Under the pieces are notes generated by a model that saw only the letters and a list, made by a program, of their open reading frames with translations, was not told the origin of the DNA and made no database searches. DNA of 64,000 nucleotides from Lysobacter sp. K5869 (GTDB lineage Bacteria; Pseudomonadota; Gammaproteobacteria; Xanthomonadales; Xanthomonadaceae): assembly GCF_018847975.1 (NCBI RefSeq), contig NZ_CP072597.1:5371001-5435000 (forward strand). The letters run 5' to 3'. Positions 34,960 through 44,063 of this stretch are shown here, piece after piece; position 1 is the stretch's first letter; each line of letters begins with the position of its first letter. The translations under genes were made by a program, and so were the position numbers.

Positions 34960-37113
34960 TCACTCCGCCGGCAACTGCATTTCCTTCAACAAATGCGGCG
35001 CCGGATACACCTTCGCCAGCAGCCAGCGCAGATAGCGCATATCGACGTGGATCGCGCGCTTGTACCGCGGGTCGAACATCCAGCTGGCGCTGACCGCTTC
35101 CCAGTTGCTGTCGAAGTTCAGGCCGATCAACCGGCCGTTGGCGTCGAGCACGGGCGAGCCGGAGTTGCCGCCGGTGGTGTCCAGGTTGGTCAGGAAATCG
35201 ACGGGTTGGGTCTTGAGCTCGGGATCGGCGGTGCTGCCGAAATCGCCCTTGGCGATGGCGTCGCGCAGAGCTTGCGGCGCGTCGAAGGGATCGGCGCCGG
35301 TGTGTTTCTCGACGATGCCCTGCACCGTGGTCAGCGGGCGGTAGCGCACGCCGTCGCGCGGGTCCATCGAGCTGACCGCGCCGAAGCTCACGCGCAAGGT
35401 CGAGTTGGCGTCCGGATACACCGCGCGGCCCTGCGACTTGCGGTAGGCGATCAGCGCGCGCATGTAGGCCGGGCGCAAGCGCAGCAGTTCGCCTTCGCGC
35501 GCCTTGCCTTCCTCGTCCATGCGCAACACCGCCGGCAGCAGCGCGGCGGCGGCCTTGAGCAGGCTGTCGCCGGAGCCGGCGAGCTTGGCCGCGTCGTCCT
35601 GCATCGCGCGCAAGCGCACCGCTTCTTCGCCGAAGCCGGTGCCGGCGTACAGCGCATCGAGCGTGCGCTGCAGCGCGGCGCGGTCTTCGCCGGCGAACAC
35701 GCGCTCGTACTCGTCGACGCGCTGGCTCTTGGGCAGCGCCTTGTATTGCAGCAACAGTTCCAGCAGCAGCGCCTTCTCCACCTGCGGCGCGTAACGGCGC
35801 TGCACTTGCTTGAGGCGGCCGACGATCAAGGTTTCGTCGCGCTGCTGATAGCCGGTTTCGCGCTGCGCGTCGGGCTTGCCGCGTTCGTGCGCCAGACGCT
35901 GCACGGTCAAGGCGGCGTTGAGCAACTGCGGCTGGGTGCGGATCGCCGTCAGCAGTTGATCGCGTTCGCGCGTGGCCGCGCCGGCGTCGAGCACTTTCTG
36001 CGCGGCATCGATGTCGGCGCGGATCGCGCGCGCGTCGGGCTGCTTGTCGAGCCACGCCAGCATCGCCTTCTCGTCCTCGCCGCGCACCCGCGCCGCGTCG
36101 CTGCGGCGCAGGCCGTCGAGCTCGCCCTGGGCGCGCTTGAGCGTGTTCTTGAAGCCCTTGACCTGCGCCGCGTAGCTCACCTGCGCCTCGGGCGAACCGG
36201 CCGCGGCCGCGTCGATGGTCTTGATCATGTCGCCGTACAGCGCGACCCGCGAGGGCAACTGCCACTGGATCTGCTGGACGAACTCGGACGCCATGCGATG
36301 GCGGTAGGTCGTGCCCGGATAACCGGCGAGCATCGCGTAATCGCCCTCGCGCACCGGCTCTACCGCGATCTGCAGATGGCCCGGCGGCTGATACGGCACG
36401 TTGTCGGGCGAGTAGTCGGCCGGCTTGCCGTCCTTGCCGACGTAAGCGCGCAGCAAGGTGAAATCGCCGCTGTGGCGCGGCCAGACGAAGTTGTCGATCT
36501 CGCCGCCGTAGTTGCCGATGCTGTCCGGCGGCGCGTACACCAGACGGATGTCGCGCAGTTCGAGCTGGCGGATCAGATAGAAATCGCTGCCGTAGTACAT
36601 GTTGGCGACGCTGCAGCGATAGCCCGCTTCGCGCTCGCACTCGGCGACCAAGGTCTTGGTCGCGCCGTCCACGGCGTCGAAGTAGGCGCGCCCGCGCTTG
36701 CCGCGCGCGTCCTTGAGGATGCGGTCGGTGACCTTGTCGAAGCCGGTGGTCACCAGCACGCGGAAATCCGGATTGGCCGGCAGTTCGGCGGCGCGGTCGG
36801 CGGCGACGTAGCCGTCGCGGATCAGGTCGCGTTCGGGCTTGGCGTTGTACTGGATCACGCCGAACGCGACGTGGTGGTTGGTCAGCACCAAACCGTCGCC
36901 GGACACGAACGAACCGGTCGCGCCGCCGACCTTCACCACCGCGTTCATCGGCGCCCGGGTCAGTTCGGCCAAGCCGGCCGGGTCGCCCTTGAAGCCGGCC
37001 GCGCGCAGCTGGCGGGCGATGTCGGGCAGTTGCGAAGGCATCCACATGCCTTCATCGGCCTGGGCGGCGGTGGCGCACAGCGCCAGGGACAGGGCTAACA
37101 CACGGGGGCGCAT
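34960..37113 (-). CDS. S46 dipeptidyl-peptidase, divergent form (copy 3)
   Basis: 717 residues, signal peptide MRPRVLALSLALCATAAQA. Triad at His80 (LVLTNHHVAFG), Asp217 (RHSGDFTL) and Ser651 (TTGGNSGSP). Unlike copies 1 and 2, it lacks the two cysteines around the active His (GGATGSF, NHHVAFG). The S1 position is Ser669 (LNFDSNWEAV). The Asn before FD (LNFD) is shared with DPP11-type enzymes, whose S1 Arg is however absent here. Substrate preference is therefore uncertain. Upstream-most gene of the trio. Confidence 0.92.
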   Translation of the reverse strand: MRPRVLALSLALCATAAQADEGMWMPSQLPDIARQLRAAGFKGDPAGLAELTRAPMNAVVKVGGATGSFVSGDGLVLTNHHVAFGVIQYNAKPERDLIRDGYVAADRAAELPANPDFRVLVTTGFDKVTDRILKDARGKRGRAYFDAVDGATKTLVAECEREAGYRCSVANMYYGSDFYLIRQLELRDIRLVYAPPDSIGNYGGEIDNFVWPRHSGDFTLLRAYVGKDGKPADYSPDNVPYQPPGHLQIAVEPVREGDYAMLAGYPGTTYRHRMASEFVQQIQWQLPSRVALYGDMIKTIDAAAAGSPEAQVSYAAQVKGFKNTLKRAQGELDGLRRSDAARVRGEDEKAMLAWLDKQPDARAIRADIDAAQKVLDAGAATRERDQLLTAIRTQPQLLNAALTVQRLAHERGKPDAQRETGYQQRDETLIVGRLKQVQRRYAPQVEKALLLELLLQYKALPKSQRVDEYERVFAGEDRAALQRTLDALYAGTGFGEEAVRLRAMQDDAAKLAGSGDSLLKAAAALLPAVLRMDEEGKAREGELLRLRPAYMRALIAYRKSQGRAVYPDANSTLRVSFGAVSSMDPRDGVRYRPLTTVQGIVEKHTGADPFDAPQALRDAIAKGDFGSTADPELKTQPVDFLTNLDTTGGNSGSPVLDANGRLIGLNFDSNWEAVSASWMFDPRYKRAIHVDMRYLRWLLAKVYPAPHLLKEMQLPAE

Positions 37114-37204
37114 GGTGATTCCGTACGGCGATGAAGCCGCGACGATAGGCCAAGCCGCCCGCCGCGGGCAAACCGGCCGGGGCGGCCGCGGCGCGGCCGG
37201 GGCG

Positions 37205-37210
37205 TATAAT
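37205..37210 (+). promoter_or_regulatory. tdh promoter -10
   Basis: A perfect TATAAT lies 52 bp before the tdh ATG in an otherwise very GC-rich gap. No convincing -35 was seen upstream (GGGGCGGCC region). Probably the sigma-70 -10 of the tdh promoter. Confidence 0.55.
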
Positions 37211-37262
37211 TCCGGCTTCTTTCCCGCCCGGCCCGGCCGCGGCCCCTAGGTATCGAATTCCC

Positions 37263-38297
37263 ATGACGCAAACGATGAAGGCACTGGTCAAGCGCGAAGC
37301 CGGCAAGGGCATCTGGATGGAAGAGGTGCCGGTGCCGAGCCCGGGTCCGAACGAGGTCCTGGTCAAGCTCGAGAAGACCGCCATTTGCGGCACCGACCTG
37401 CACATCTACCTGTGGGACGAGTGGAGCCAGCGCACGATCAAGCCGGGCCTGGTGATCGGCCACGAATTCGTCGGCCGCATCGCCGAACTCGGCCCCGGCG
37501 TGACCGGCTACAAGGTCGGCCAGCGCGTCTCGGCCGAAGGCCACATCGTCTGCGGCCACTGCCGCAACTGCCGCGCCGGCCGCCAGCACCTGTGCCCGAA
37601 CACCACCGGCATCGGCGTCAACCGCGACGGCGCGTTCGCCGAATACATCGTCATGCCGGCCAGCAACCTGTGGCCGATCCCGGACCAGATCCCGAGCGAG
37701 CTGGCCGCGTTCTTCGACCCCTACGGCAACGCCGCGCACTGCGCGCTGGAGTTCGACGTGGTCGGCGAGGACGTGCTGATCACCGGCGCCGGCCCGATCG
37801 GCATCATCGCCGCGGGCATCTGCAAGCACATCGGCGCGCGCAACGTGGTCGTCACCGACGTCAACGATTTCCGCCTCAAGCTCGCCGCCGACATGGGCGC
37901 GACCCGCGTGGTCAACGTCGCCAACCAGTCGCTCAAGGACGTGATGGCCGACCTGCACATGGAAGGCTTCGACGTCGGCCTGGAAATGAGCGGCAACCCG
38001 CGCGCGTTCAACGACATGCTCGACTGCATGTACCACGGCGGCAAGATCGCCATGCTCGGCATCATGCCCAAGGGCGCCGGCGCCGACTGGGACAAGATCA
38101 TCTTCAAGGGCCTGACCCTGCACGGCATCTACGGCCGCAAGATGTACGAGACCTGGTACAAGATGACCCAGCTGGTGCTGTCGGGTTTCCCGCTCGGCAA
38201 GGTGCTGACGCATCAGTTGCCGGTGGACGAATTCCAGAAGGGGTTCGATCTGATGGAAGCGGGCAAGGCCGGCAAGGTCGTGCTGAGCTGGAACTGA
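37263..38297 (+). CDS. tdh: L-threonine 3-dehydrogenase
   Basis: Oxidises L-threonine to 2-amino-3-ketobutyrate with NAD, the substrate of the downstream Kbl. 344 residues; zinc-dependent medium-chain dehydrogenase. Catalytic zinc ligands Cys in [13 protein letters not shown] (about residue 42), His in GHEFVGRI and Glu; structural zinc cysteines in [18 protein letters not shown] (about 93-110). Rossmann motif [20 protein letters not shown] near 170-190. It is followed by a terminator, yet kbl has its own promoter, so the two are close but probably separate units. Confidence 0.97.
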   Translation: MTQTMKALVKREAGKGIWMEEVPVPSPGPNEVLVKLEKTAICGTDLHIYLWDEWSQRTIKPGLVIGHEFVGRIAELGPGVTGYKVGQRVSAEGHIVCGHCRNCRAGRQHLCPNTTGIGVNRDGAFAEYIVMPASNLWPIPDQIPSELAAFFDPYGNAAHCALEFDVVGEDVLITGAGPIGIIAAGICKHIGARNVVVTDVNDFRLKLAADMGATRVVNVANQSLKDVMADLHMEGFDVGLEMSGNPRAFNDMLDCMYHGGKIAMLGIMPKGAGADWDKIIFKGLTLHGIYGRKMYETWYKMTQLVLSGFPLGKVLTHQLPVDEFQKGFDLMEAGKAGKVVLSWN

Positions 38298-38341
38298 TCG
38301 GAGCCGATGCGACGCGTCCGCGTCGCTGAGGATGCGCGAAC

Positions 38342-38368
38342 GAAGCGGCCCGCGGGCCGCTTCTTTCG
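38342..38368 (+). terminator. Intrinsic terminator after tdh
   Basis: The 22-base self-complementary stem GAAGCGGCCC/GGGCCGCTTC is followed by TTTCGTTTT, 44 bp after the tdh stop. Confidence 0.8.
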
Positions 38369-38433
38369 TTTTCGCGCCGCGTTCGCCGCGGCCGCTGAAC
38401 GGCCGGCGCCGCAGACCGGCCGGCGCGATGGAC

Positions 38434-38439
38434 TAGAAT
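38434..38439 (+). promoter_or_regulatory. kbl promoter -10
   Basis: TAGAAT 30 bp before the GTG start of kbl. The same hexamer precedes hutI. No strong -35 visible. Confidence 0.45.
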
Positions 38440-38469
38440 GGCGGCTTTCCTCTGTCCGGAAACCGCACC

Positions 38470-39672
38470 GTGTCCGACGCCTCCCTGACCCGCCACTACG
38501 CCGACACCCTCGACGAGATCCGCGCCGCCGGCCTGTTCAAGTCCGAGCGCATCATCACCAGCCCGCAGTCGGCCGAAATCGTGCTCGAAGACGGCCGCAC
38601 GGTGCTGAACTTCTGCGCCAACAACTATCTGGGGCTGGCCGATCACGCGGACATCATCCAGGCGGCCAAGGACGCGCTCGACACCCACGGCTTCGGCATG
38701 GCCTCGGTGCGCTTCATCTGCGGCACCCAGGATCTGCACAAGCAGTTGGAAAAGACCATCGCCGATTTCTTCGGCACGCAAGACACGATCCTCTACGCCG
38801 CCTGCTTCGACGCCAACGGCGGCTTGTTCGAGCCGCTGCTGGGCGAGAACGACGCGATCATCTCCGACGCGCTCAACCACGCCTCGATCATCGACGGCGT
38901 GCGCCTGTGCAAGGCCAAGCGCTTCCGCTACGCCAACTGCGACATGGCCGACCTGGAAAAGCAGCTGCAAGCCGCCGACGCGGCCGGCTGCAAGACCAAG
39001 CTGATCACCAGCGACGGCGTGTTCTCGATGGACGGCTTCATCGCCCCGCTCGACGAAATCGTCGCGCTGGCGAAGAAGTACGGCGCGCTCGTCCACATCG
39101 ACGAATGCCACGCCACCGGCTTCCTCGGCGCGACCGGCCGCGGTTCGGCCGAAGTGAAGGGCGTGCTCGACCGGATCGACATCTTCACCGGCACCCTCGG
39201 CAAGGCCATGGGCGGCGCGCTCGGCGGCTTCACCACCGCCAAGAAGGAAGTGATCGAACTGCTGCGCCAGCGTTCGCGCCCTTACCTGTTCTCCAACTCG
39301 CTGCCGCCGCACGTGGTCGCCGCGGGCATCAAGGCCTTCGAGATGCTGTCGGCGGCCGGCGAGCTGCGCGAGCGTCTGGCGCAGAACACCGCCTACTTCC
39401 GCGAGCGCATGACCGCGGCCGGCTTCGACGTGAAGCCGGGCGTGCATCCGATCAGCCCGGTGATGCTGTACGACGCGCCGCTGGCGCAGAAGTTCGCCGA
39501 GCGCCTGCTCGAGGAAGGCATCTACGCGATCGGCTTCTTCTTCCCGGTGGTGCCGCAGGGGCAGGCGCGCATCCGCACCCAGATGTCGGCCGCGCATACC
39601 CGCGAGCATCTGGACCGGGCGATCGACGCCTTCATCAAGATCGGCCGCGAACTCGGCGTCATCAAAGCCTGA
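38470..39672 (+). CDS. kbl: Glycine C-acetyltransferase (2-amino-3-ketobutyrate CoA ligase)
   Basis: A PLP enzyme that cleaves 2-amino-3-ketobutyrate with CoA to glycine and acetyl-CoA, completing threonine catabolism begun by Tdh. 400 residues from a GTG at 38470. Family signatures: [51 protein letters not shown] and the PLP-lysine motif [14 protein letters not shown]; the C-terminal [14 protein letters not shown] is also conserved. The two-gene threonine pathway is complete here. Confidence 0.95.
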   Translation: MSDASLTRHYADTLDEIRAAGLFKSERIITSPQSAEIVLEDGRTVLNFCANNYLGLADHADIIQAAKDALDTHGFGMASVRFICGTQDLHKQLEKTIADFFGTQDTILYAACFDANGGLFEPLLGENDAIISDALNHASIIDGVRLCKAKRFRYANCDMADLEKQLQAADAAGCKTKLITSDGVFSMDGFIAPLDEIVALAKKYGALVHIDECHATGFLGATGRGSAEVKGVLDRIDIFTGTLGKAMGGALGGFTTAKKEVIELLRQRSRPYLFSNSLPPHVVAAGIKAFEMLSAAGELRERLAQNTAYFRERMTAAGFDVKPGVHPISPVMLYDAPLAQKFAERLLEEGIYAIGFFFPVVPQGQARIRTQMSAAHTREHLDRAIDAFIKIGRELGVIKA

Positions 39673-39765
39673 CCGCCGCCATGCCCGCACGGATGCGGCC
39701 GCCGCACGCGAATCGGGCCCTGGCGGCCCGGTTCGCCGTTCTCGACGCCGGCGCGGCGCGCTGAC

Positions 39766-40152
39766 ATGCGCTCCGCGCTGCGCCGCCGTTTGCTGCAAGC
39801 CGCGCGCACCGACGCGCTGGCCTCGCTCGACGGCGACACTTGGCAGACCCGCTGCCTGCACTGCCGCCGCGCCCTCGCCCTGCGCGCCGACGGCGAAGCG
39901 CTCGGCGCGACCTCGCTCGAACACGTCGTCCCCAGCGCCTGGTTCGGCCGCCGCGCCGCGGCCGAGCTGTGCGCGCGGGTCGGCGACCACGCCGACGATC
40001 CGCGCAACCTCGCCCTCGCCTGCGCGCCGTGCAATCACGGCAAGGGCTGCAGCCACGACGCGCGCGGCCCGGGCGACGCCCGCGCGCGCGAGGTGGTCGC
40101 GGCGTTGCTGGATGCGCGCCTGTCGCGTTGGCGCGAGCCGACCGAAGACTGA
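39766..40152 (+). CDS. HNH-type nuclease domain protein
   Basis: 128 residues. Zinc-finger-like HNH fold: Cys30/Cys33 (CLHC), His-containing LEHVVPS (51-57), Asn81 (RNLALAC) and CAPCNHGKG (86-94). These are the metal and catalytic positions of HNH endonucleases of the McrA/Cas9-HNH type. The N-terminus is rich in arginine. No methylase, integrase or specificity partner is nearby, so a restriction or homing role is not supported. HNH domains also occur in DNA-repair and toxin proteins. The first ATG after kbl was used; no clear ribosome-binding site. Confidence 0.75.
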   Translation: MRSALRRRLLQAARTDALASLDGDTWQTRCLHCRRALALRADGEALGATSLEHVVPSAWFGRRAAAELCARVGDHADDPRNLALACAPCNHGKGCSHDARGPGDARAREVVAALLDARLSRWREPTED

Positions 40153-40227
40153 GCGGCCGACGCTGCGCCAGCGCCGCGCATCGACCGTCGCGACGGGGCC
40201 GCGCGCGGCCCCGTCGCCCAGCGCCGA

Positions 40228-40746
40228 TCAGGCTTGGCTCATCGCCTGTTCGAGTTCCTGCATATCGCGCTCGAACATCTGCAATTGCCCGTCGAGCAAG
40301 AACCGGGTGATCGCCGACGGCGGCCGCTCCAGCTGCAAGTTCATCAGATAACTGCTCGCCATCTGCATCCGCTTCTGCGCCGAGTCGGCTTCCGCTATTG
40401 CCCGCTCCAGCGCCTGCAGATCGCGGTACTGCCCGTTCGCGCGCGAGTCCTTGTGCGCCGACTCCAGCTGCATCAGCTTGTTCGTCAGCATGATCGCGTC
40501 GGCGCGCGCGATCGACAACGCGATCTGCGCCTGGCTCGGATTGTTGTCGAGATAGTAATTGGCCATCTGCATGTCCATCTCGAACTTCATCCGCTCGGTG
40601 CGGATGGTGCTCAGCAGTTGTTGCGCCACGGCCGGATCGGCCTGCGCGCCCGCGCTGAACAGCAGCGCCGCCAGCAAGGCGAAACCGCGCAACGCGCCGG
40701 CGCTGCGACGCAGGCGCGACAGGGCGGTCGTGAATCGGTGGGTCAT
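40228..40746 (-). CDS. Secreted helical protein, paralogue of the upstream gene
   Basis: 172 residues, not recognised. Signal peptide (SAGALRGFALLAALLFSAGAQA) from the ATG at 40746, mature start DPAVAQQLLSTIR. The mature part is predicted all-helical with heptad-like stretches (ALERAIAEADSAQKRMQMAS) and no cysteines. It ends in ELEQAMSQA. The preceding gene on this strand (40854-41396) has the same layout: DPAV at the mature N-terminus, YRD-ALERA in the middle and QLELAMSQA at the end. The two are evident paralogues in tandem, 107 bp apart. Possibly a small periplasmic helical bundle; the function is unknown. Confidence 0.7.
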   Translation of the reverse strand: MTHRFTTALSRLRRSAGALRGFALLAALLFSAGAQADPAVAQQLLSTIRTERMKFEMDMQMANYYLDNNPSQAQIALSIARADAIMLTNKLMQLESAHKDSRANGQYRDLQALERAIAEADSAQKRMQMASSYLMNLQLERPPSAITRFLLDGQLQMFERDMQELEQAMSQA

Positions 40747-40853
40747 GGGTTTGCTCCTCGAGAATGAAATCGCCGGGCCCGGCGTCGCGCCGGCCGCGTG
40801 GCGACGAAAACAGCCTGCGCGCGGCGCGACTTCGCCGGCGCGGACGAGCGCGC

Positions 40854-41396
40854 TCAAGCCTGGCTCATCGCCAGCTCAAGCTGATTCAAGTGCGCGTTGA
40901 AGGTGATCAGATCGACCTGCAAGCGGGTCTGGAACTCGGGCGAGGTCGGCTGCTGCGCCAACATCTGCAGATCGATCGACAGGAACTGGGTGTCGTTGCC
41001 GGCCAATTGAGCGTAGTTAGTGGCCCGCTCCAGCGCGGCGCGGTCGCGGTACAGGCCGCGGTCGAGCGAGTCGCGGTTCTCCTTGACCAGACGCACGAAG
41101 TCCATGTTGAGCCTGATCGCCTGCACTTGCGCCGACAGATAGCTGTTCTTGGCCGCCGCGATGTTGCCGCCGGCCGCCTGCTGGCGCGCCAGCTGGAGGT
41201 ATACGTCGAGCACCTGCCGGTCTTGCCGCATCAGTTGCATGATCTGGCTGGCCACCGCCGGATCGGCCGCGGCTTTGCCGCTGAACGACAGGACTGCGGC
41301 GAGCAGCGCCGCGCTCAGCAGCATCAGCAGCGCGCGTGCGCGGCGCAGCGGCGCCGGTCGCGTGGACGCAATGGAAGCGGTCGTTGGGTACGACAT
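40854..41396 (-). CDS. Secreted helical protein of a paralogous pair
   Basis: 180 residues from the ATG at 41396 (other in-frame starts lie upstream). Signal peptide RARALLMLLSAALLAAVLSF, mature part from about ADPAVASQIMQLMRQD. Predicted helical, cysteine-free, with LYRDRAALERATNYAQL and a C-terminus QLELAMSQA almost identical to that of its downstream paralogue. The conserved DPAVAxQ start and AMSQA end suggest a functional motif at each terminus. The pair probably forms a two-gene operon. Confidence 0.7.
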   Translation of the reverse strand: MSYPTTASIASTRPAPLRRARALLMLLSAALLAAVLSFSGKAAADPAVASQIMQLMRQDRQVLDVYLQLARQQAAGGNIAAAKNSYLSAQVQAIRLNMDFVRLVKENRDSLDRGLYRDRAALERATNYAQLAGNDTQFLSIDLQMLAQQPTSPEFQTRLQVDLITFNAHLNQLELAMSQA

Positions 41397-41753
41397 GGGA
41401 TCTCTCCTTGAAAGGGAAATAAGCGAACGGAAAGGCGGCGCGTGCCGCGGCGGCGCGGATCGGGGGATCGGCGCGCGCAGTGCGATCGTTTGCGTCTCCG
41501 GCCTGCGTGCGGGGCGGGCCCGGGCCGGCGTGGCACCTCCTTGTTCTCGCGCCGTCTTCCTGTTCGCGCCGGCGGATCGCACACGCCGGCGCCGACGGCG
41601 CCCTGCCGAAACTGTAGCCGCGGCCCGAAGCGACGACCGATACCGGAGTCGGATTTCAACGCCGCTGCGCGCGCGGCGGCGGCGCGCGAACGCTAACTGC
41701 GTCGGGTTTCTCGCGGCGGCCTGCGCCCGGCGCGCGACGCCTGCGGCGCCGCT
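41397..41753. other. 357-bp gap without a recognisable gene
   Basis: Upstream of the secreted-protein pair and downstream of the pseudouridine synthase, both on the minus strand. GGAGAGATCCC precedes the 41396 start. Nothing else identified; the region is GC-rich with no clear promoter. Confidence 0.4.
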
Positions 41754-42494
41754 TCAGCGCAGCTTGCGCAGATCGTCTTCGTCCAGCGCGCGCCATTGGC
41801 CCTTGGGCAGTTCGCCCAAGGCCAGTTCGCCGATGGCGACCCGCACCAGCCGCAGCGTGTCCAGCCCGAACGCGGCGAGCAATCGACGGATCTGCCGGTT
41901 GCGGCCTTCGTCGAGCACGATCTCCAGCCACGCGTTCTTCTCGCCGCTGCGCAGCAGCCGCGCCGACTTGGCGCGCAGCCACTCGCCCTCGTCGTCCACG
42001 CCCGCTTCCAGCGCGCGCAGTTGCGTGTCGTCGGGAATCGCGTCGATCTGCACGCGATAGGTCTTGTCCGGACCGCGCTCGGGATCGGTGATGCCCGCGG
42101 CCCACTGCGGGTCGTTGCAGAACAGCAGCAGGCCTTCGCTGGCCTTGTCCAGACGGCCGACCGGCGCCAGCCACGGCAGCGGCGCGCCGTCGAGCGTGGC
42201 GCCGTCGAGGCAGCGGTAGACGGTGTCGCGGCCGCGTTCGTCGCTGGCGGTGGTGACCAGCCCGCGCGGCTTGTTGAGCATCAGATAGACCCGGCGCGGC
42301 GCGGCGCCGAGTTCGCCGCCGTCGACCAGGATGCGCTGGCGCCCCTGCACGATGGGAAATTCCGGGTCGCGCACCACCCGCCCGTCGACCGACACGCGCC
42401 CGGCCGCGATCCAGCGCGCGGCCTCGGTGCGCGAGCACACGCCCTGTTTGGACAGCACGCGGGCGAGGCCGTGTCGGGGCGGTTTTTTATTCAA
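41754..42494 (-). CDS. RsuA/RluB-family pseudouridine synthase
   Basis: 246 residues. An N-terminal S4 RNA-binding domain (GLARVLSKQGVCSRTEAARW, GRVSVDGRVVRDP) precedes the synthase core with the catalytic-Asp motif PVGRLDKASEGLLLF near 110-124. KTYRVQID and LDEGRNRQIRRLLAAFGL also match the family. It converts a uridine in rRNA to pseudouridine. S4 plus short core fits the RsuA/RluB/RluE/RluF subfamily (16S or 23S targets); the exact target cannot be read off. Two further Lys/Pro residues open the protein (MNKKPPRHG). Confidence 0.85.
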   Translation of the reverse strand: MNKKPPRHGLARVLSKQGVCSRTEAARWIAAGRVSVDGRVVRDPEFPIVQGRQRILVDGGELGAAPRRVYLMLNKPRGLVTTASDERGRDTVYRCLDGATLDGAPLPWLAPVGRLDKASEGLLLFCNDPQWAAGITDPERGPDKTYRVQIDAIPDDTQLRALEAGVDDEGEWLRAKSARLLRSGEKNAWLEIVLDEGRNRQIRRLLAAFGLDTLRLVRVAIGELALGELPKGQWRALDEDDLRKLR

Positions 42495-42795
42495 GGCGGT
42501 TCGCGGCGGAAAGTGAGGGGACGCGCGGCATTATCGCAATCGGCGCGGCCCGGCGCGAAGCGCGGCGGCGCGCGGAGTTTCTGCGCCGCGCTGCGTTTTT
42601 CGCGGCCAGGGCTCCGATTCCGCTGGGTTTGTTTCGGTCGCGCGGATCCGAAACAAACCCGTCGCGAAACCGAAGTCCCGCCACGGCGAATATTCCGCGC
42701 GCGTTCGCGCTGGATTCGCGCTGGATTCGCCGGGCCCGAAAACGAAACGGCCGCGGGCGAACCCGCGGCCGTCGGAAACCTCGCGCGAGCGCGGC
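42495..42795. other. 301-bp gap
   Basis: Contains the terminator at 42748-42771. Elsewhere there is a direct repeat of TTCGCGCTGGA near 42710-42730; no gene seen. Confidence 0.4.
42748..42771 (-). terminator. Intrinsic terminator of the secreted hypothetical gene
   Basis: The 10-bp stem CGGCCGCGGG/CCCGCGGCCG with loop CGAA is preceded by AAAACGAAA, which gives a U-rich tail on the leftward transcript. Confidence 0.75.
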
Positions 42796-43329
42796 TTACT
42801 TCTTTTTCTTGCCGTCCTCGGCCTTGGCCGGCCCGGCCTCGGCGACCGGAGCGGGCGCCGGCGCGGCGGCGCCCGGCGCGCCCTTGGCCACGCGCACGCC
42901 CTTGGCCTTCATCCAGGCGGCGAATTCGTCGGCGGTCATGCGCTTGCCGCCCTGGCTCATGTCGAAGCGCCAGGGGGTGTTGTCGAACTGGGTCTGCGGC
43001 TTGTACGCGGCCGGATCGTTGGCCGAGGGCATGCCGGTCGAGGCCGGGGTGGCCTTGGCCACGGTGCAGGCGTCGAGCTTCATGCGCAGCAGCACCTGAT
43101 CGACCGACAGCGCTTCGTCCAGCGCCTGCGACAGCACGCCGGTCGGCGCACCGAGCTGATGCGAGGGGGCGACGAGTTCCGGCGCCACCGGCGCGATCAA
43201 GGTCGGCTGCACCGGCTGCGCGCGCGAGGCGGTCAGCGCGGCGCAGTTGGCGGCGCCGGTTTGCGCCTGCGCGGACGCCGCGACCAGGACCAACAACAGA
43301 GGGGACGTGGCGGCAAGCAGTCGGCGCAT
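42796..43329 (-). CDS. Secreted hypothetical protein
   Basis: 177 residues, not recognised. Signal peptide MRRLLAATSPLLLVLVAASA ending AQA near 23. Two cysteines in the mature part (ANCAALT and LDACTVAK) may form a disulfide. The middle has FDNTPWRFDMSQGGKRMTADEFAAWMKAKGV, and the C-terminus is Ala/Pro-rich and ends in a KKKK tail. It is divergent from the 44-kb porin region and adjacent to a pseudouridine synthase on the same strand; context gives no clue. Confidence 0.65.
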   Translation of the reverse strand: MRRLLAATSPLLLVLVAASAQAQTGAANCAALTASRAQPVQPTLIAPVAPELVAPSHQLGAPTGVLSQALDEALSVDQVLLRMKLDACTVAKATPASTGMPSANDPAAYKPQTQFDNTPWRFDMSQGGKRMTADEFAAWMKAKGVRVAKGAPGAAAPAPAPVAEAGPAKAEDGKKKK

Positions 43330-44063
43330 GGGGCTCTCTCCAGTTCGGCGCGGGACGATTCCGGCGCGGTGCGCGGCATCGTCGGTGCGCGCCAGTGTAG
43401 GCGGCCGTGCCGGATCGGACAACCCGCAAAATCAGTCGCTTATCGCTCTTTCTTATGAACGGGCGGAACTGCGGCGCGCAAGCGGCGGACGCGGCGAGGA
43501 CGACCGTCTGTCGCTTATTGGGGGCGAGGGAGAAACTTCGGTGCGGGGCGAGGTTTGGCAGCGCATGGCTACGCGCCGTCGATACGCCGACGCGATAGGG
43601 ATCGGACGCCTCGGCGCTTTTCTTCGATTGTCCGCCTGTCGCACGCGCCTGAGGTCGAGCACGCTAGATCGCGCGAGCGCCTCTCTCCGACCGAGTGATT
43701 CGCCCTGCAGCGAACGCCGTTACGGACGAGCCCGATCGCGGGTCATTGCTTGGACACGCGACGAAGATGATGTGCAGGTCGGGAGCGGCGCCGGCACTGC
43801 GCGCGTTCTCCCGCGCGCCTCAAGCGCAAGCGAGGCCGCTGAGTCGCACCGCGGCATAGGACGTCGGCCGCCAGTCGAGCGTGCAGGACCGACGGTTTTG
43901 AGCGAGCGGCGCGCCCCTGACCGTCGGCGCGCCGATGCGCGCGCGAACCGAAACCGCCGAGACGGCCGCACCCGACCCGACCCGCAAACAAAAAAGAAGC
44001 CCGGCACGAGGCCGGGCTTCTTCGGTATCGCTACGCGAGCCGCGAACGGCGCGCGCTTGCCGC
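43330..44063. other. 734-bp gap without a gene, terminator at right
   Basis: From 43440 to 43980 no frame is convincing on either strand: the candidates are rich in Arg and have no family resemblance. GC content looks slightly lower near 43440-43560. The terminator at 43996-44020 belongs to the porin gene. An unannotated small RNA cannot be excluded. Confidence 0.4.
43996..44020. terminator. Intrinsic terminator of OmpA copy A
   Basis: The 10-bp stem GAAGCCCGGC/GCCGGGCTTC follows A-rich AACAAAAAA on the left. It is the same stem type as at 4986 and 45492. Confidence 0.85.

Noticed and set aside
39766..40152. HNH protein as part of a restriction or retron-like defence system
   Set aside because: No methylase, reverse transcriptase or other effector adjoins it; neighbours are kbl and unrelated secreted proteins.
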